A stretch of 64,000 nt of DNA from Gnetum montanum (Eukaryota > Streptophyta > Gnetopsida > Gnetales > Gnetaceae). The position numbers and the translations under genes are program-made. The notes below the pieces were generated by a model that worked only from the letters and a program-made list of their open reading frames with translations, did no database searches and was not told where the DNA came from. The stretch spans positions 120,618 through 184,617 of the forward strand of contig MNCI01036144.1 of NCBI GenBank assembly GCA_015680685.1. The letters are read 5' to 3'. Positions 32,907 through 44,360 of the stretch are shown here, in pieces (positions within the stretch are counted from its first letter, which is position 1; each line of letters opens with the position of its first letter).

Positions 32907-33086
32907 GCAGTTGAATTTCTTGGGAAAAGTAATGGGCTAAAGAGGGCAAAGCAACTTGCAGTTGACCATGCTAGTAAGGCTGCAACTGCTGTTGAATCTT
33001 TCCCACCATCTGAATTAGAAAGTGTCAAGGTGTGCAGAAGGGCTTTAGTTGACCTCACAGAAAAAGCCATCACCAGATCAAAATAA
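32907..33086 (+). CDS. SPS: Solanesyl diphosphate synthase, last exon
   Basis: Fifty-nine codons plus a TAA stop (33084-33086). The exon encodes AVEFLGKSNGLKRAKQLAVD, HASKAATAVESFPPSELESV and CRRALVDLTEKAITRSK. The C-terminal 'RRALVDLT..vItR.K' is the usual end of SPS3-like enzymes. With exons A-D about 195 residues of an expected roughly 420 are visible; the missing half is 5' of the window. The intron before it is only 568 bases. The gene shows no damage in any visible exon, so it is probably functional. Confidence 0.94.
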   Translation, partial: AVEFLGKSNGLKRAKQLAVDHASKAATAVESFPPSELESVKVCRRALVDLTEKAITRSK

Positions 33087-33420
33087 CGGTGACGTAAATC
33101 TATTCTCTTCTGTACGTGAAGATGGCTATTTTTACCATGTTTCCACTGTAACCTCTTTGTTCTGCTTCCATTTAAAATAACTGAAGCAGATATTTACGGG
33201 CCTCTGCAAGCTTCCATTATTTGTAACTTGATAAACTTTACATCTTCCATGGAGACGCTTTCCGTTTTTGTTGATTGTATTGGGTTGTCTCCACAGGGAT
33301 AACATAGCTTTTGTTGCTTGTTAGATGATTGACAGTCTTGAATTATTCATGGCTTTAAGCCCTCAGATTTTGTAATAAGATCAAGTCATTCAATATGTAA
33401 TTGATGTTTATTATTTATAG
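33087..33420 (+). other. Probable 3' UTR of the synthase gene
   Basis: T-rich sequence after the stop with weak poly(A)-type hexamers (AATAAG at about 33374, ATTATTTATAG at about 33410). The exact transcript end cannot be fixed from sequence alone. Confidence 0.35.
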
Positions 33421-34656
33421 AAGAGTGGGGAATATGCATTTGCTTCATATGTGGTAAGAAATTTTGTAGAAATTTCACTGTACTAATTGCCTTTTAACAA
33501 TTTAGTGGTTATTTTCCATTTTCATGGGAAGAAAACATTATAATTTTTAATTCCCCATATTCATTTTAAATTTAATGATAGATGGCTTTCAAAGTGTTAT
33601 GAGCAGTTTCTTTTTCGTTCTTTTTATTTTCAAGGGAAAGTTCAGGTTGGTTTATAAGCACTTGTTGATAAGATGGTTAGCTTGCACAACGAAGTAACCT
33701 AATATACTTCATTGCTGCACCATCACCTAGGGGTGTGTCCTAGGCAAACTCACCTTTTGTTACTATCTTAAAAGAATATATTGAAAGTTACATATCCATG
33801 AAAAGAATATATAGACAAGACAACATCTAATTTTTAATTTATCCCAAAAATAGTTAGAAGTGGTGTGATCCTATTTGTAGTCTACTGATTTATGCCCTCA
33901 TGAGTATTGAAACTATTGCATGTAGATGTTATGCATCATTATGTTCATCATCCTCCTTGCTTTTTCACAACAAAATGTGATGAGTCATATGCAGCATCAT
34001 GTTTGTCATTTTAATGTTTTTGCTAGTAAAATTGGAGTATTTGTTTTGTTGTATTTTTGGCTCATTTTGTCATCTCTATACAACTTTTTCCTCGAGTTCC
34101 TAAGCTTGTTCTAAATTTATTATTATTACACCAATATTTTCAATACTCTATTTTTTTGGCCACAATCTTCTTTCATAGCGTCACCACTATTGTTAAGATA
34201 TTTGAATGGTATCTCGAGTTCTTATGTCTGTTTTTATTATTCAAATTGAATGTTAAGAGCTAATACATTGCTTCACCTTGAATTTAGCCAAAAAGAATTG
34301 TTTTTGAAGTTTTTCAATTTTCTCTCATGATTCTTAATCAAGACATTGACTCCTCATGACACATTCATAAAACACTAGCTTGAACAATTGTTTATATTTT
34401 TTAAATGTCCAAGTCTCAATATTGTAATTGCTACATTTCTTCTTTTGTGTATATAAAACCTTCCAACCATTTGCAAGTTTTTGTGATATACAATGCTTCC
34501 AGATAATTTTGAAGACATTTTATTACCCAAATATCTATATTTTTTCAGTCTCGATTATTTTATTATTTAGTCAAGAAGTTTAATTTTTCTTGGTAGTTCC
34601 ACAAATTAGGACTTTTGTTTTGTGAACATTTACCTTCATTTTTTGATTTTTTGAGC
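33421..34656. other. Intergenic AT-rich DNA with a SINE-like piece
   Basis: Mostly featureless. At about 33643-33756 a segment (AGATGGTTAGCTTGCACAAC, then CCTAGGGGTGTGTCCTAGG) resembles the SINE-like element at 34657 but lacks a clear B box. Confidence 0.4.
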
Positions 34657-34800
34657 ATGGGCCGATGGCTAGTTGGTTTGCTTGTACAACTTTGTATTTA
34701 GAAGTATTGGGTTCAAAGCTTAATACCAATATCCACTTTGCACTTGTTATGTTGCTAGCCTAGGGGCATGTCCTAGGGACATTTCTCTCAAAAACATTCA
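34657..34800 (+). mobile_element. tRNA-derived SINE-like element
   Basis: GATGGCTAGTTGGTTTG (A-box-like, about 34664-34680) and GGGTTCAAAGCT (B-box-like, about 34709-34720) stand at tRNA spacing. A tail CCTAGGGGCATGTCCTAGGG follows, which matches the end of the piece near 33730. It is inserted in the 3' region of a decayed LINE. It cannot be a working tRNA gene because the acceptor arms do not pair. Confidence 0.55.
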
Positions 34801-36450
34801 CCTTTACCTTTATTTTTTATTGTTCACAAAAATATTTTAGTTGCAACATTGCTTTTAATCCTATTTTTGAATTTGCAAATAGTGCTACATCATTTATAAC
34901 AATTAAAACTCATATGTATGACTCATCCACTTTAATGATGAAATTTGTATTCACCTCTTTAATCAACTCTTGTAATTCATCAATAAAAGTAGCGAACAAT
35001 GTCATGAAAAGGGATAGCATTGCTTTAGTTCTAATTTGCTATAAAACCAATAAGATTGTGTGCTTTCATCTTTTAATTCAAAAATTATTCCCGTGTATAA
35101 ATTTGGGATGACATTAAGCAAACCAAATTAAATTGAAGGTTTGATAAGTCTACTCTATAATTGTTCCTTCAAAACAAAATTAAATTCTTTAGCAAAATTA
35201 ACAAAGCAAATAAAGATTTTACATTGTTTACACTTTGCTTGTTCAATACAACCTTTGAGAGTAACTAAATGATTTATTATAGAATGATTTCTTCTAAATT
35301 CTACTTGTGAAACTATACATAAATTATTTTATTTCTACCCAACATCCCATTTTTTCTTCAAACTAGTATCTAGCAATTTTGCAAACAAGTTATTGATTAT
35401 GATTGATTTGTAATTATTTAAATATGATTTATCTCCTTTTGTAAAAGACATAACAAGGATACTAATCATCTATTGTCTAGTCAAATTATTTTGAAGTTTT
35501 TTTATTAAGCATTTTCCAAGTCTCTCTTCAAATTAATTCTCCACTACATTTTAATAATTTAACATATAATCTTTCTACAACAACTTTTCGAGAATCTAAA
35601 TTTTCACAAATTCAATTTACTACATTTTCATATATAAGATATAAATTGTCTAGGAGCATGCAATGAGTTATTTGTCTCATGCTAAAACAAATTTGTTTGA
35701 ATACATTAAACTATGAAAATAGAATAGCGTTGTTTTGAGAAACTTTATTTCTACAAAGTTTTAAAAAATATTGTAGATCATACTTTATCATTTGCATCAT
35801 ATTTTTTCATACTCTTTCAAAAATTTTCATTTTGTTATTAAAATATTTTCATGTAGTCCTTAAACTTCATCATAGAAATTTTTTGTAGCTGATCTTGGTT
35901 GGAAACATTCTTCATTGGACCACTTCTTACCTGTAAACTTTTGTTGCATAAGGACATTTTTGGTAGCCTCTAGTAAAATGTCTTCTAACTAAGCTCCATT
36001 TTTTTTAATTTTCAACAAAGTTTATTCCTCTTGTTGAAAAGGTTCTCAATCTTTACCTATGATATATCTTCTTATTTTTTGGTATTGAATATTGCTAGAA
36101 TACCTACGTTGAACAAGAAACTATAGAAAATGGTGCAAAGACTTTGTTAATTTATCACCAAGTTAAAAGTCAATGATTCTTGATACATTTTGAAGGGTGG
36201 CTACTAGTAAATCAATACAAGAACATTTTTCCTATTTTTTTATAGGGTTCTTGTGTTTGATGAAAAATTTTAAATCTCCTTTAAAATGATAAGATCAAGG
36301 CCTTGTTTTTGTTCTAACATGTGCTTTCCTATTCGATTTGTTTTAGTGTCTTTTGATGTCCTTTCTTATCTATTTCTAATTCAATCATAATCTTGGACAT
36401 TGATCTACTTACAACCAATCCTTGCATGAAAGTTACCATATCTATAAATT
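34801..36450 (-). mobile_element. Second LINE type, heavily decayed
   Basis: Minus-strand traces, read across frame breaks: an endonuclease block YGNFHARIG (from 'GDFNARIG', about 36430-36400) followed by SKDTKTNRIGKHMLEQ, then RT blocks VEFRRNHSIINHLVTLK (about 35320-35260), AFIDEL-like ATFIDELQELI and the motif C region ('DVALFANS', about 34880). The 'GDFNARIG' style of endonuclease differs from the L1-like elements in this window, so it is a different LINE group, perhaps RTE- or Jockey-like. Stops occur throughout. Confidence 0.6.
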
Positions 36451-38000
36451 TCTTTTTGAAACTAAAATCGAAAATGAAATTTTATTTTGTTCACAGACCC
36501 ACTAGATCTAGTGGATAGTAGAAATATACATGCTATTAGTTTTGAAAACATTGTTATGAAAATTACCAAGTGTTGTTGGTAACATTTTGAGCAAATTAAC
36601 CAAATTTTTAATTGTAATATCCCATATATAGAGTTTTCCTTTTAATTTAAATTTTTCTATATCTCATCCTAAATATTAAAAATGATATTTTTTAGTTAAA
36701 TTTGGATGTGCATAGTATGTTGCATCTTGTCGATGAAAATAATAAAAAGTAAGAAATACAAAACATTTTCTTTGAATAATCTTCAACTAAATATATTATT
36801 TATACTTATGAGTCTTTTCTACCTTAATCACCTTCTAAAGTCTTTTTCTAAAATATAAGATAATCTTTTTAATAGTCTTCCCCATTTATTAGATCATATA
36901 CTTGCTACTTCTATTATGCTAAAACCATGCAACTCAAAATCTTTAAAAGTATCTTCTCTCCAAGTTTCAACCCCTTAAAAATATCAAATAGTTTAAAACA
37001 AACTAAAATTATAAAGTGCAAACATTTTAATGGAAATATCATCATTTATATTTAGAAAGCCATAATGCACAATGTTTAGGCATTTTTAAAAAATGTCTTA
37101 TCTTTAATTATTACAATATACTATGTGTTTAGAAAAGCTACCTTACTCTCTACTCATTCTACTTGTACTATTTTTCATTCTTTTGTTTTTTTTTTTAATT
37201 TTTGCAATCTATTTTTTTGTGAGATATTTATTTATGCAAGTTTTTTCTCTTATCAAGTTTCTATGATTGTGCCAAACTTGGATAATTAAATTCAACAAAA
37301 ATATCACATGGGTACCTTTAAATCCTATGCGATAAGCATTTAGGATTGTATGAAGTAAGAATAAGGCATGCATTGTATATTTTATGATATCATGCACAAC
37401 TTGAACTAAAGCTTCCTTTATACTTTTAAGAACCCCATTGAATCAAAGATTTAGACCTTTTTTTCTTTCTTTTATTTCTTTTTTTTTTTAATAAGTCATG
37501 CTAAGCTTCAACATATTATGGAATTTGATTTAACAATTGTTTCATACCTGAAAATCATATTACATAGAGTTTCTGGCTTTAATTCAAAGTTTAGATTTTT
37601 ATCCATCATTTTTTTCTTTGCAATCCATTCTATTATCAAATTTTGTCATGCCATGATGGCTTCTAGTTGATTAGATATAACTTTTTGATTTCTAGCTACC
37701 ATGTTTATGGTATGAAAGACTTTTTCAATGTCTTTGTTATGTCATTGGCTCTTTCATCAAAATCTATTAACTCTTGTACTTCTTGCATAGCTTTTTGTTG
37801 TTTAAATAGGGCTTTTAGTTTTACATTAATTTCATGAATTTTAAACTTAGTAGGTAGAGCCATGCCTTCAATGAAGTGAAACGCTCAGTGAAGCATCACA
37901 AATATTCTGTAAATTCTCAATGAAGCTAAAAAATCCTCAAAAATCATTTGCAAATCCTTGAGAAATCCATTGCAAAGCTGGTTGAGTGTTGGAATACCCA
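36451..38000. other. AT-rich intergenic DNA
   Basis: Long T-rich tracts (for example about 37180-37200 and 37470-37490). There is no supported gene. It may include the 5' part of the decayed LINE. Confidence 0.4.
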
Positions 38001-38858
38001 ATAATAATATTGTAATCCATGGATGGATAATGTAAGTATACTAGTGAGTTGATGATAAGTTTGTGATTGTTGTCTTCCCACTTAGAGTTAGTGAGGTGCA
38101 AATTGTATGGTTTAACTCTTAGTGAGCTATATGATAAACTGATGTTGAATGACTCTTATTAATTGTAAGTATAAAAATGGTGGAAATGAACATAATTTTT
38201 ATTTTTAAGTACAGTGGAAATGTAAATCTATCCTATCCTATAGTGGTATGCATCTGTTCTTGGTTTTCCATACATGTCTTAGGGTAATGTAATTGTTATT
38301 GTGATTACCAAGTAACTTTACTACTGAGCAAATCAAGCAAAGTCACTACTAGGTTACCAAACAATTATACTTTATGCTTGAAACCAGTCGTACTTATTCC
38401 ACCTTACTCATAGACATGGGAAAGGTAAATGGTTTAGTAAATGTAGATGACGTAAGTAAAGTACACATTATTGAAAATAAATCTACGTTAAGTAATATGC
38501 TGCAATGATGAAGAATAATATTTATCCTTATTACTATTCATGAATTATGTCTAGGAATAATCCAATCAAATAAAGATTCCATACAACTGTAATTCACCAC
38601 ATTGTGGGCATTCACTTTAACTCTAACTTTACGAAAACAGAGTACAAGAACTTTGCTAAGGGTTGGCAAAAAATTCTTGTTTCAATGCAATGGTGGATTA
38701 TTATTTATAGGCATGACCATGGCCCACTACATCATATTTACAATAACATATGCAGAGCTACAATATTGTAGAATGCATAACTCTCATTTTATCATACCCT
38801 CACGACTGATTGAAAACTTATCTTCGAGTTAAAACAAAAAGAGGATAGAGTTCCTTAT
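38000..38858 (-). repeat. Diverged LTR of the GATATC family (LTR0), interrupted
   Basis: The order of conserved blocks matches the four LTRs below: GTCTTCCCACTT, GTATGGTTTA, GGTTACCAA, 'ATGCTGCAATGATG', an AATAAAG-type region, a TATTTATAGGCATG TATA box, and CATACCCTCACGACTGA...TCGAGTT. It stops abruptly at the start of LTR1 (38859), which was therefore inserted into it. Confidence 0.6.
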
Positions 38859-39880
38859 TGATGAGTGGCGAGGTACTCCTACACTCAACCATACGAATAT
38901 GAGCGTTCACACATGATCTGGTCGAACTCCGTAGACAGACTAGTTGTGGTATCTAGATAGTTACACGTTGATCGTAGTTCACTGTCTTCCCACTTGGACT
39001 AGTATTTACTTGGTCATGTATGGTTTAGTCTAGAGTGAGGTGAATGATGTGATCCTAAACTAGTGCTACTCCTAGAGACAATGGAAAATAATCTTGTTTT
39101 AAGCTAATAAGCGATAAGAAGAAAAATCTAAACTAGCCTAAGTGTGATAAGCCTTCGTCCTTAATCATCCGTGTGCATCTTGGACCTCATGTACTACTTC
39201 TGGGATTACCAAGCACATATTACTTGAGCACTCCTAGACACGCTACTGGGTTACAAAGTAGTTACACTTAAATGTTCATGATTAAGTCATACTCATTCTG
39301 CATTTAACAATACGAACAGTAAATGATGATAAAGAAATATTAATGAAGAAAAAAATAAATAAAAATTAATAATTAAAATAATTAAAAGCCAAGTGAATGC
39401 TGCAATGATGGAGTAATCTTGATCTTTATTGCTGATCATGTGCATGTCCAAGTACATCACACTCGAATAAAGGTTCTTTACAATTACAATCATCACACTG
39501 CAGGTATGCACTAGGGAAAGAACTAAAATGAATTGAGAACTAACAAAAAAGACTATACACTTATACTTATCGACTCTCCTTCTTTTTCCTATGCGCTCGA
39601 ATGTGGTATTTATAGGCATATCATGTATTCAATATCGCTATTCAGGCTGCAATATTGTGTACCTAATATCGAGGATCTGATATCGGGGCGTGGTCAAACA
39701 TGATTTATCATACCCGCATGACTGAATAATAACTAATCCTTGAGTTAGACAAAGTGAGAATGAGTTCGATTGATTACATAGTGGATAGGTATGGGATTAT
39801 TGACTAATTAAGAATTAGTCATGCTGCAGTGTGGAATTGAACAAAAAAAAAATTGCAACACAGACACAGAATTTACAAAA
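38859..39880 (-). repeat. GATATC-family LTR (LTR1)
   Basis: On the + strand it begins TGATGAGTGGCGAGGT, which is the 3' end of the LTR on the minus strand. Minus-strand signals in order are [G/A]ATATC units at 39651, 39665 and 39679 (14-bp steps), a TATA box at 39614-39607 and AATAAA at 39430-39425. The other end lies somewhere before the ORF2 stop and is not resolved. A broken ORF2 C-terminus adjoins it, so it is a 3' LTR. Confidence 0.75.
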
Positions 39881-39894
39881 AATAAAATTTTTTG

Positions 39895-40467
39895 GAACTC
39901 ATGTGGTTCCTGGTGGTGGTGGCTCCTCCATGGGTCTCTTCCCCTTATCTTATGCTCCAGGTCTTGAAAATGGATGTCTCTGAAGAAGTGCCTGAAGCTT
40001 TTCTTCTTCGGTTTGGGGATCCTGTGCTGTCCATGCTGATGCTCCAATGTTTGATGGAGTCGGCACCTCCCATGGGTACGGTAGTTGCGGGAACATCTGA
40101 TTGGCCTTGACATACCAAGCCGCAAACAGTTGTTGTTCCTCTTCATAGGCTCTAGCTTTGTCCTTGCATTCTTAGTAGTTTGTGAGTCGTCGAGCCAAAT
40201 CTACCGTGACATCCTTTTGTCCTTGGTAGTTGGTCTTGACCACGTCTAATTTAGAATTTGCCATTTCTAATTTCTACAATGCTTTCTTGTGTTCAACAAA
40301 TTCTGCTTCATACTTTGCATAGGTGGTTGCTACATGCTTTTCCAATTCTATTCTCAACTGTCCTACTATCAACATGACCAAGTTGACATAACGTAGATTT
40401 GCCAACTCCATGTACTCCATGAGGTCTTGTATCTACAAGTCTTGAATTTTTAGTTCAGCTTGGTGGG
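39895..40467 (-). pseudogene. ORF2 C-terminal fragment, interrupted by LTR2
   Basis: This is the end of the coiled-coil ORF2 of the element that owns LTR1. It contains the FAAWYVKANQMFPQLPYPWE block and the final proline-rich EEPPPPGTT. Upstream it is cut at 40467, where LTR2 begins with TGATGAGTGG; the expected continuation (a GAAGGCATAAG-like sequence) is not found next to it. It is therefore the site of a nested insertion. Confidence 0.7.
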
Positions 40468-41410
40468 TGATGAGTGGCGAGGTACCCCTACACTCAACCA
40501 TACGAATACGAGCGTTTCACGCATGATCTGGTCGAACTCCGCAGATGAACTAGTTATGGTATCTAGATAATTATTCTTAGGTCGCAGTTCATTGTCTTCC
40601 CACCTGGACTAGTGTTAACTTTGTCATGTATGGTTTAGTCCAGAGTGAGGTGTATGATGTGTTCCTATACTATNNNNNNNNNNNNNNNNNNNNNNNNNNN
40701 NNNNNNNNNNNNNNNNNNNNNNNNNNNNNNNNNNNNNNNNNNNNNNNNNNNNNNNNNNNNNNNNNNNNNNNNNNNNNNNNNNNNNNNNNNNNNNNNNNNN
40801 NNNNNNNNNNNNNNNNNNNNNNNNNNNNNNNNNNNNNNNNNNNNNNNNNNNNNNNNNNNNNNNNNNNNNNNNNNNNNNNNNNNNNNNNNNNNNNCTAAGT
40901 GGATGCTGCAATGATAAAGCAATCTTGATCTTTATTACTGGTCATGTGCATGTCCAAGTACGTCACACTCGAATAAGGATGTCGTACAACTACAATCACC
41001 ACACTACGGGCATGCACTAGGAGAAAAGGGTTGAGAGGAAAAACTTAAACTTAATAACTCTAAAACTGGCAAAAAGGCCCCTACTAAATCTACTTACTTC
41101 TTATTTATAGATGGGGAAGCAGGCTACGATATCACGTACGCGATATCGCGTCGAGGCTGTGATATTGCATCCGCGATATCGCGTACGCGATATCACGTAT
41201 GTGATATCTCGGACAACAAAATGATAACTCATCATACGCCCATGACTGAATGAAAACTCATCGTCGAGTTATAGTGAGAACAAGCTCTACTAGTCATAGT
41301 GGATAGGTATGGGATTATTAATTGGTGAGAATGGGTTCATGCCGTAGTGTGGAATCAAAACAAATTGAGACACAACACAGAGAATGCAAAAGAAACTCCT
41401 ACAGCTACAA
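40468..41410 (-). repeat. GATATC-family LTR (LTR2), with assembly gap
   Basis: It has the same ends and signals as LTR1. GATATC or GATATT units lie at 41128, 41142, 41161, 41175, 41189 and 41203; apart from one 19-bp step they are spaced exactly 14 bp. The TATA box is at 41109-41102 and AATAAA at 40936-40931. Bases 40674-40894 are N. It forms the 3' LTR after ORF2 copy A. Confidence 0.8.
40674..40894. other. Assembly gap (221 N)
   Basis: An undetermined stretch inside LTR2. By comparison with the other LTRs the missing part would be the R/U5-side half. Confidence 0.98.
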
Positions 41411-41417
41411 AATTGAT

Positions 41418-43829
41418 GGAACTCATGTAGTTCCTGGTGGCAGTGGCTCCTCCATGGGTGCTTTTCCCTTGTCTTGTGCTCCAGGTCTTGGAACTTGATG
41501 GCGGTGAAGTATGGCCTGGAGTTTCTCCTCTTCAGTTTGGGGATCCTGTGCCATCCATGCTAATGTTTAGATGTTTGATGGAGTCGGCACCTCCCATGGG
41601 TAGGGTAGTTGCAGAAACATTTGATTTTCCTTGACATACCAAGCCACAAACACCTATCGTTCCTCTTCGTAGGCTCTAGCTTTGTCTCTGTATTCTTGAA
41701 AATCTGCAAGCCGTCGAGCCAAGTTTGTTGCGACACCTTTTTGTCCCTGGTAGCTTACTTTAATGACCTCAAGTTCAGAATTTGCAACCTCTAATTTTTG
41801 CAATATCTTCTTACGTTCTGCAAATTTTGTTTCATATTTGATGTAGGTGGTGGCTACCTATTGCTCGAGCTCTATTCTCGGGTGTCCTATTGTCAACATG
41901 GCATGTTGGCATACCATAGGTTTGCCAACTCCATGTATTCTGTAAGGTCCTGGATCTGCAGGTCCTAGTTCTTAATTTTTTCCTGGTGGAAAATTGCATA
42001 CGTGTCCAATATGGTCCACCAGTCAGTGTGTTGAGCATTGATAGTATTGATGTGGGCCTTGGCCATACAGATCTCCTTCTCAATGATTTGTTTATACATC
42101 CCCACCTAGTCCTAGAAGTGCTCCTTTAGCTTTTCATGTCGTTTAGCCTCATTCTGCCACATGCTTATTTCAATAGCCATCTTCTGGCGGATGGCACATA
42201 CCTCCTTCATTGAGAGGGTTCAATTTTCCCTGGCTAAACGGTTTATGTCCTGGTTGACCTGGATGAGTTTTTCTCGTAACTGCTGAAAATGTTCTTCAAG
42301 AACATTCTTATGCTTTTCCATAGAGGTCAACCAAAGGTTGTCAGCAATAAGCTGCTTGTTGTTCTCTTGTAAGGCCTTGAGTGCCTTGATATGCGCATAA
42401 GTTTGTGCTTGTGCTATAGAGGCATCCCAAAAAACCTTCTCTTTTTCTTCTGCCACCTTCTTATTCTCCATCAAAAATTTGGTTAGTTGCTCAATTTTGA
42501 AAGTGTCAAGTTGGTCTGTGGGAATAAATTACAAAGGATCTCGCTGTGCTACTTGTAGGACCATGAGCCTTTCTTGCAATTTTTGCACCTCTACTTCAGC
42601 ATGCTCGATCCTCATCTCTGTGAAGACTAGCTTTTCCTTGGTGGAAATGAGGTCTGATTGAATTACTGTAACATCCTTAGGGATGTCAAACAAGGACGTC
42701 ATTACCTGTCGTGTTTGTAGCAATCAATCAAGTACATCCTCATGCTCTACAGGAGTCATTGAGGTTTTGGCTAGAGTTTGAGCATCCTGTGCTCTTGTAA
42801 GGTCTACCGGTGGCATAATAGGTACATTGAATGATTCCTTAATGTGGTCTACGACCACTTCTACGGCTCTTGTTGCATCCTGGTGCTGCATGACCACCAC
42901 TGTGGCCCCTTCACCAGTTTCTAATTACACTTGAAAAGATGCATTGTTCCTTGAAATCTGTTGTGACCAAGTGCTCTCCCCTCCTCCTGTATGGATGGAC
43001 ACTTCTCCCCTTGTGCGATCCAAGGTAACCATGGGTTATATGACATCATTGATGACACAGAAGAGATTTGCATCATCATGACTTCCCCAACTGACCGTCT
43101 CAGCGATGGCCTTGAGATGGCTCATCGACGGTCTATAATCTTGTGGCGGCGGTGGTTGATCCTGCTAGCCCGTGCTAGGCCCTACTTCTTATTGTTGGCT
43201 AGGTCCCATGCTTGGAAGTTAGCTAGGTCCTGCAAGTTGAGTTGTAGTTGGCCCTACTGTTTGTTCCTTTTCTTGTTCTGGTCCCAACGTCTCACCAGTG
43301 ATTTTCCTTACAGCTGGTGGCTTCTACTGAGCAACCTTTGGCCCTATATTTGGAAGGTTTAATACTTCTGAAATGGCTTGGATAGAGAAATCAACTATCA
43401 CACCACAAATGTTAACTTTGGTGCCTTGTTCTTTGTTGTGCTAAAATTGGTACATTTCCCCTAAGTACTAAGCACCACTTTTAGAGAGGATAGGCCATAA
43501 TGGGGACCCTTTGAGGTGGTCCCTAATGGCCTCTAGAGCAAACTTTGCTAACGATTCAAAATTTAATTCCACACTGCAATGAAGATGGACCTTTCGTGGA
43601 TAGCCTGAACACAATCCTGGGGCAATGTGAGATGTTGTCCCTGTTTAGGTACTATAGCAGCTCCTTCTTTTGCCTGCCTTGATTGTACAGTAGCAGGCTC
43701 CTCTTGGTGGATGCTAAATGATTGTTCCTCCTACTCTGCATGTTGTCCGGCAGGAACTTGTCCACCTCTCCTAGGTCGTTTACTCCCACCTTGAGTAGGA
43801 CCTTCCAGTTATCCGCGTTTCGAGGCCAT
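41418..43829 (-). pseudogene. ORF2 copy A: transposon-protein-like domain + coiled coil
   Basis: The start ATG at 43829 (MASKRG) follows a splice-acceptor-like TGTGATTGCAG; a donor-like AAG|GTAAGC lies 68 bases upstream. The N-terminus is basic and Gln-rich, followed by the first half of the domain (VDFSIQAISEVLNLPNIGPK). The second half (YFKIGTYH..., LPHLYL...) is missing: the sequence jumps to KPPAVRKITGET. After SHLKAIAETVSWGSHDDANL and HIKESFNVPIMPP comes a long coiled coil (EVEVQKLQERLMVLQ, then NKQLIADNLWLTS). It ends in EEPPPPGTT-like residues. Several stops break it. The function is unknown. Confidence 0.65.
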
Positions 43830-44289
43830 CTGCAATCACATGGGGCCAATCGTTAGTAAGGTTGTTTCCCAAAGTTAGGTTATACCTTACTGCTTACCTT
43901 AATGAATTTATTTTATCTCCGTGTGATGTTTCCCAAAAGATTATAATATTTAGTCCTTTTTGCTTAGGTGGTTTTCAAATCTGATTTTCTGGTGTAACTA
44001 AGGGGATGAAATTATTTTTGACACACTTATCCTTAATTTCATAGCTAATTACCCTTGATAATGTCCTTCAGGCGATGAAAAATTTCAAAAAGGTTATGTG
44101 CTATTCAGTGTGTGCCGCTCCCCCACGACTAAGCTAAACACTCCAAGTTCAAGTAGGTTTAAACGAAATGAAAATCAGAGGACTAGCGAGTGAGATATGG
44201 ATATGAAAGCAAGGGTCGCGCAATCGCAAGTCGTAGAGAAAAATTTGAAAAACTCCCCCCGTGTGAATAGTTGATAATGAAGTTAAGTG

Positions 44290-44360
44290 GTGCAGGGGGG
44301 TCATGTATATATAGGTTTTGGTGATGCGATATCATGGCCTATCGATATTAGGGCACAATG
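44290..44360 (-). promoter_or_regulatory. Internal promoter of ORF2 copy A
   Basis: A TATA box (TATATATA, 44313-44306) lies 477 bases upstream of the ORF2 ATG. GATATC (44328-44333) and GATATT (44344-44349) sit just upstream of it. This is a reduced form of the motif array seen in the LTRs. It occupies the same place relative to ORF2 as in copies B and D. Confidence 0.55.

Noticed and set aside
34657-34730. A functional tRNA gene
   Set aside because: A and B boxes are present, but the acceptor and anticodon stems do not pair, and a SINE-like tail follows.
39600-39700. CRISPR-like array from the regularly spaced GATATC words
   Set aside because: The repeat is 6-14 bp with no unique spacers, in a plant LTR promoter.
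40626-40922. Open frames across the run of N
   Set aside because: They exist only because undetermined bases contain no stop codons.
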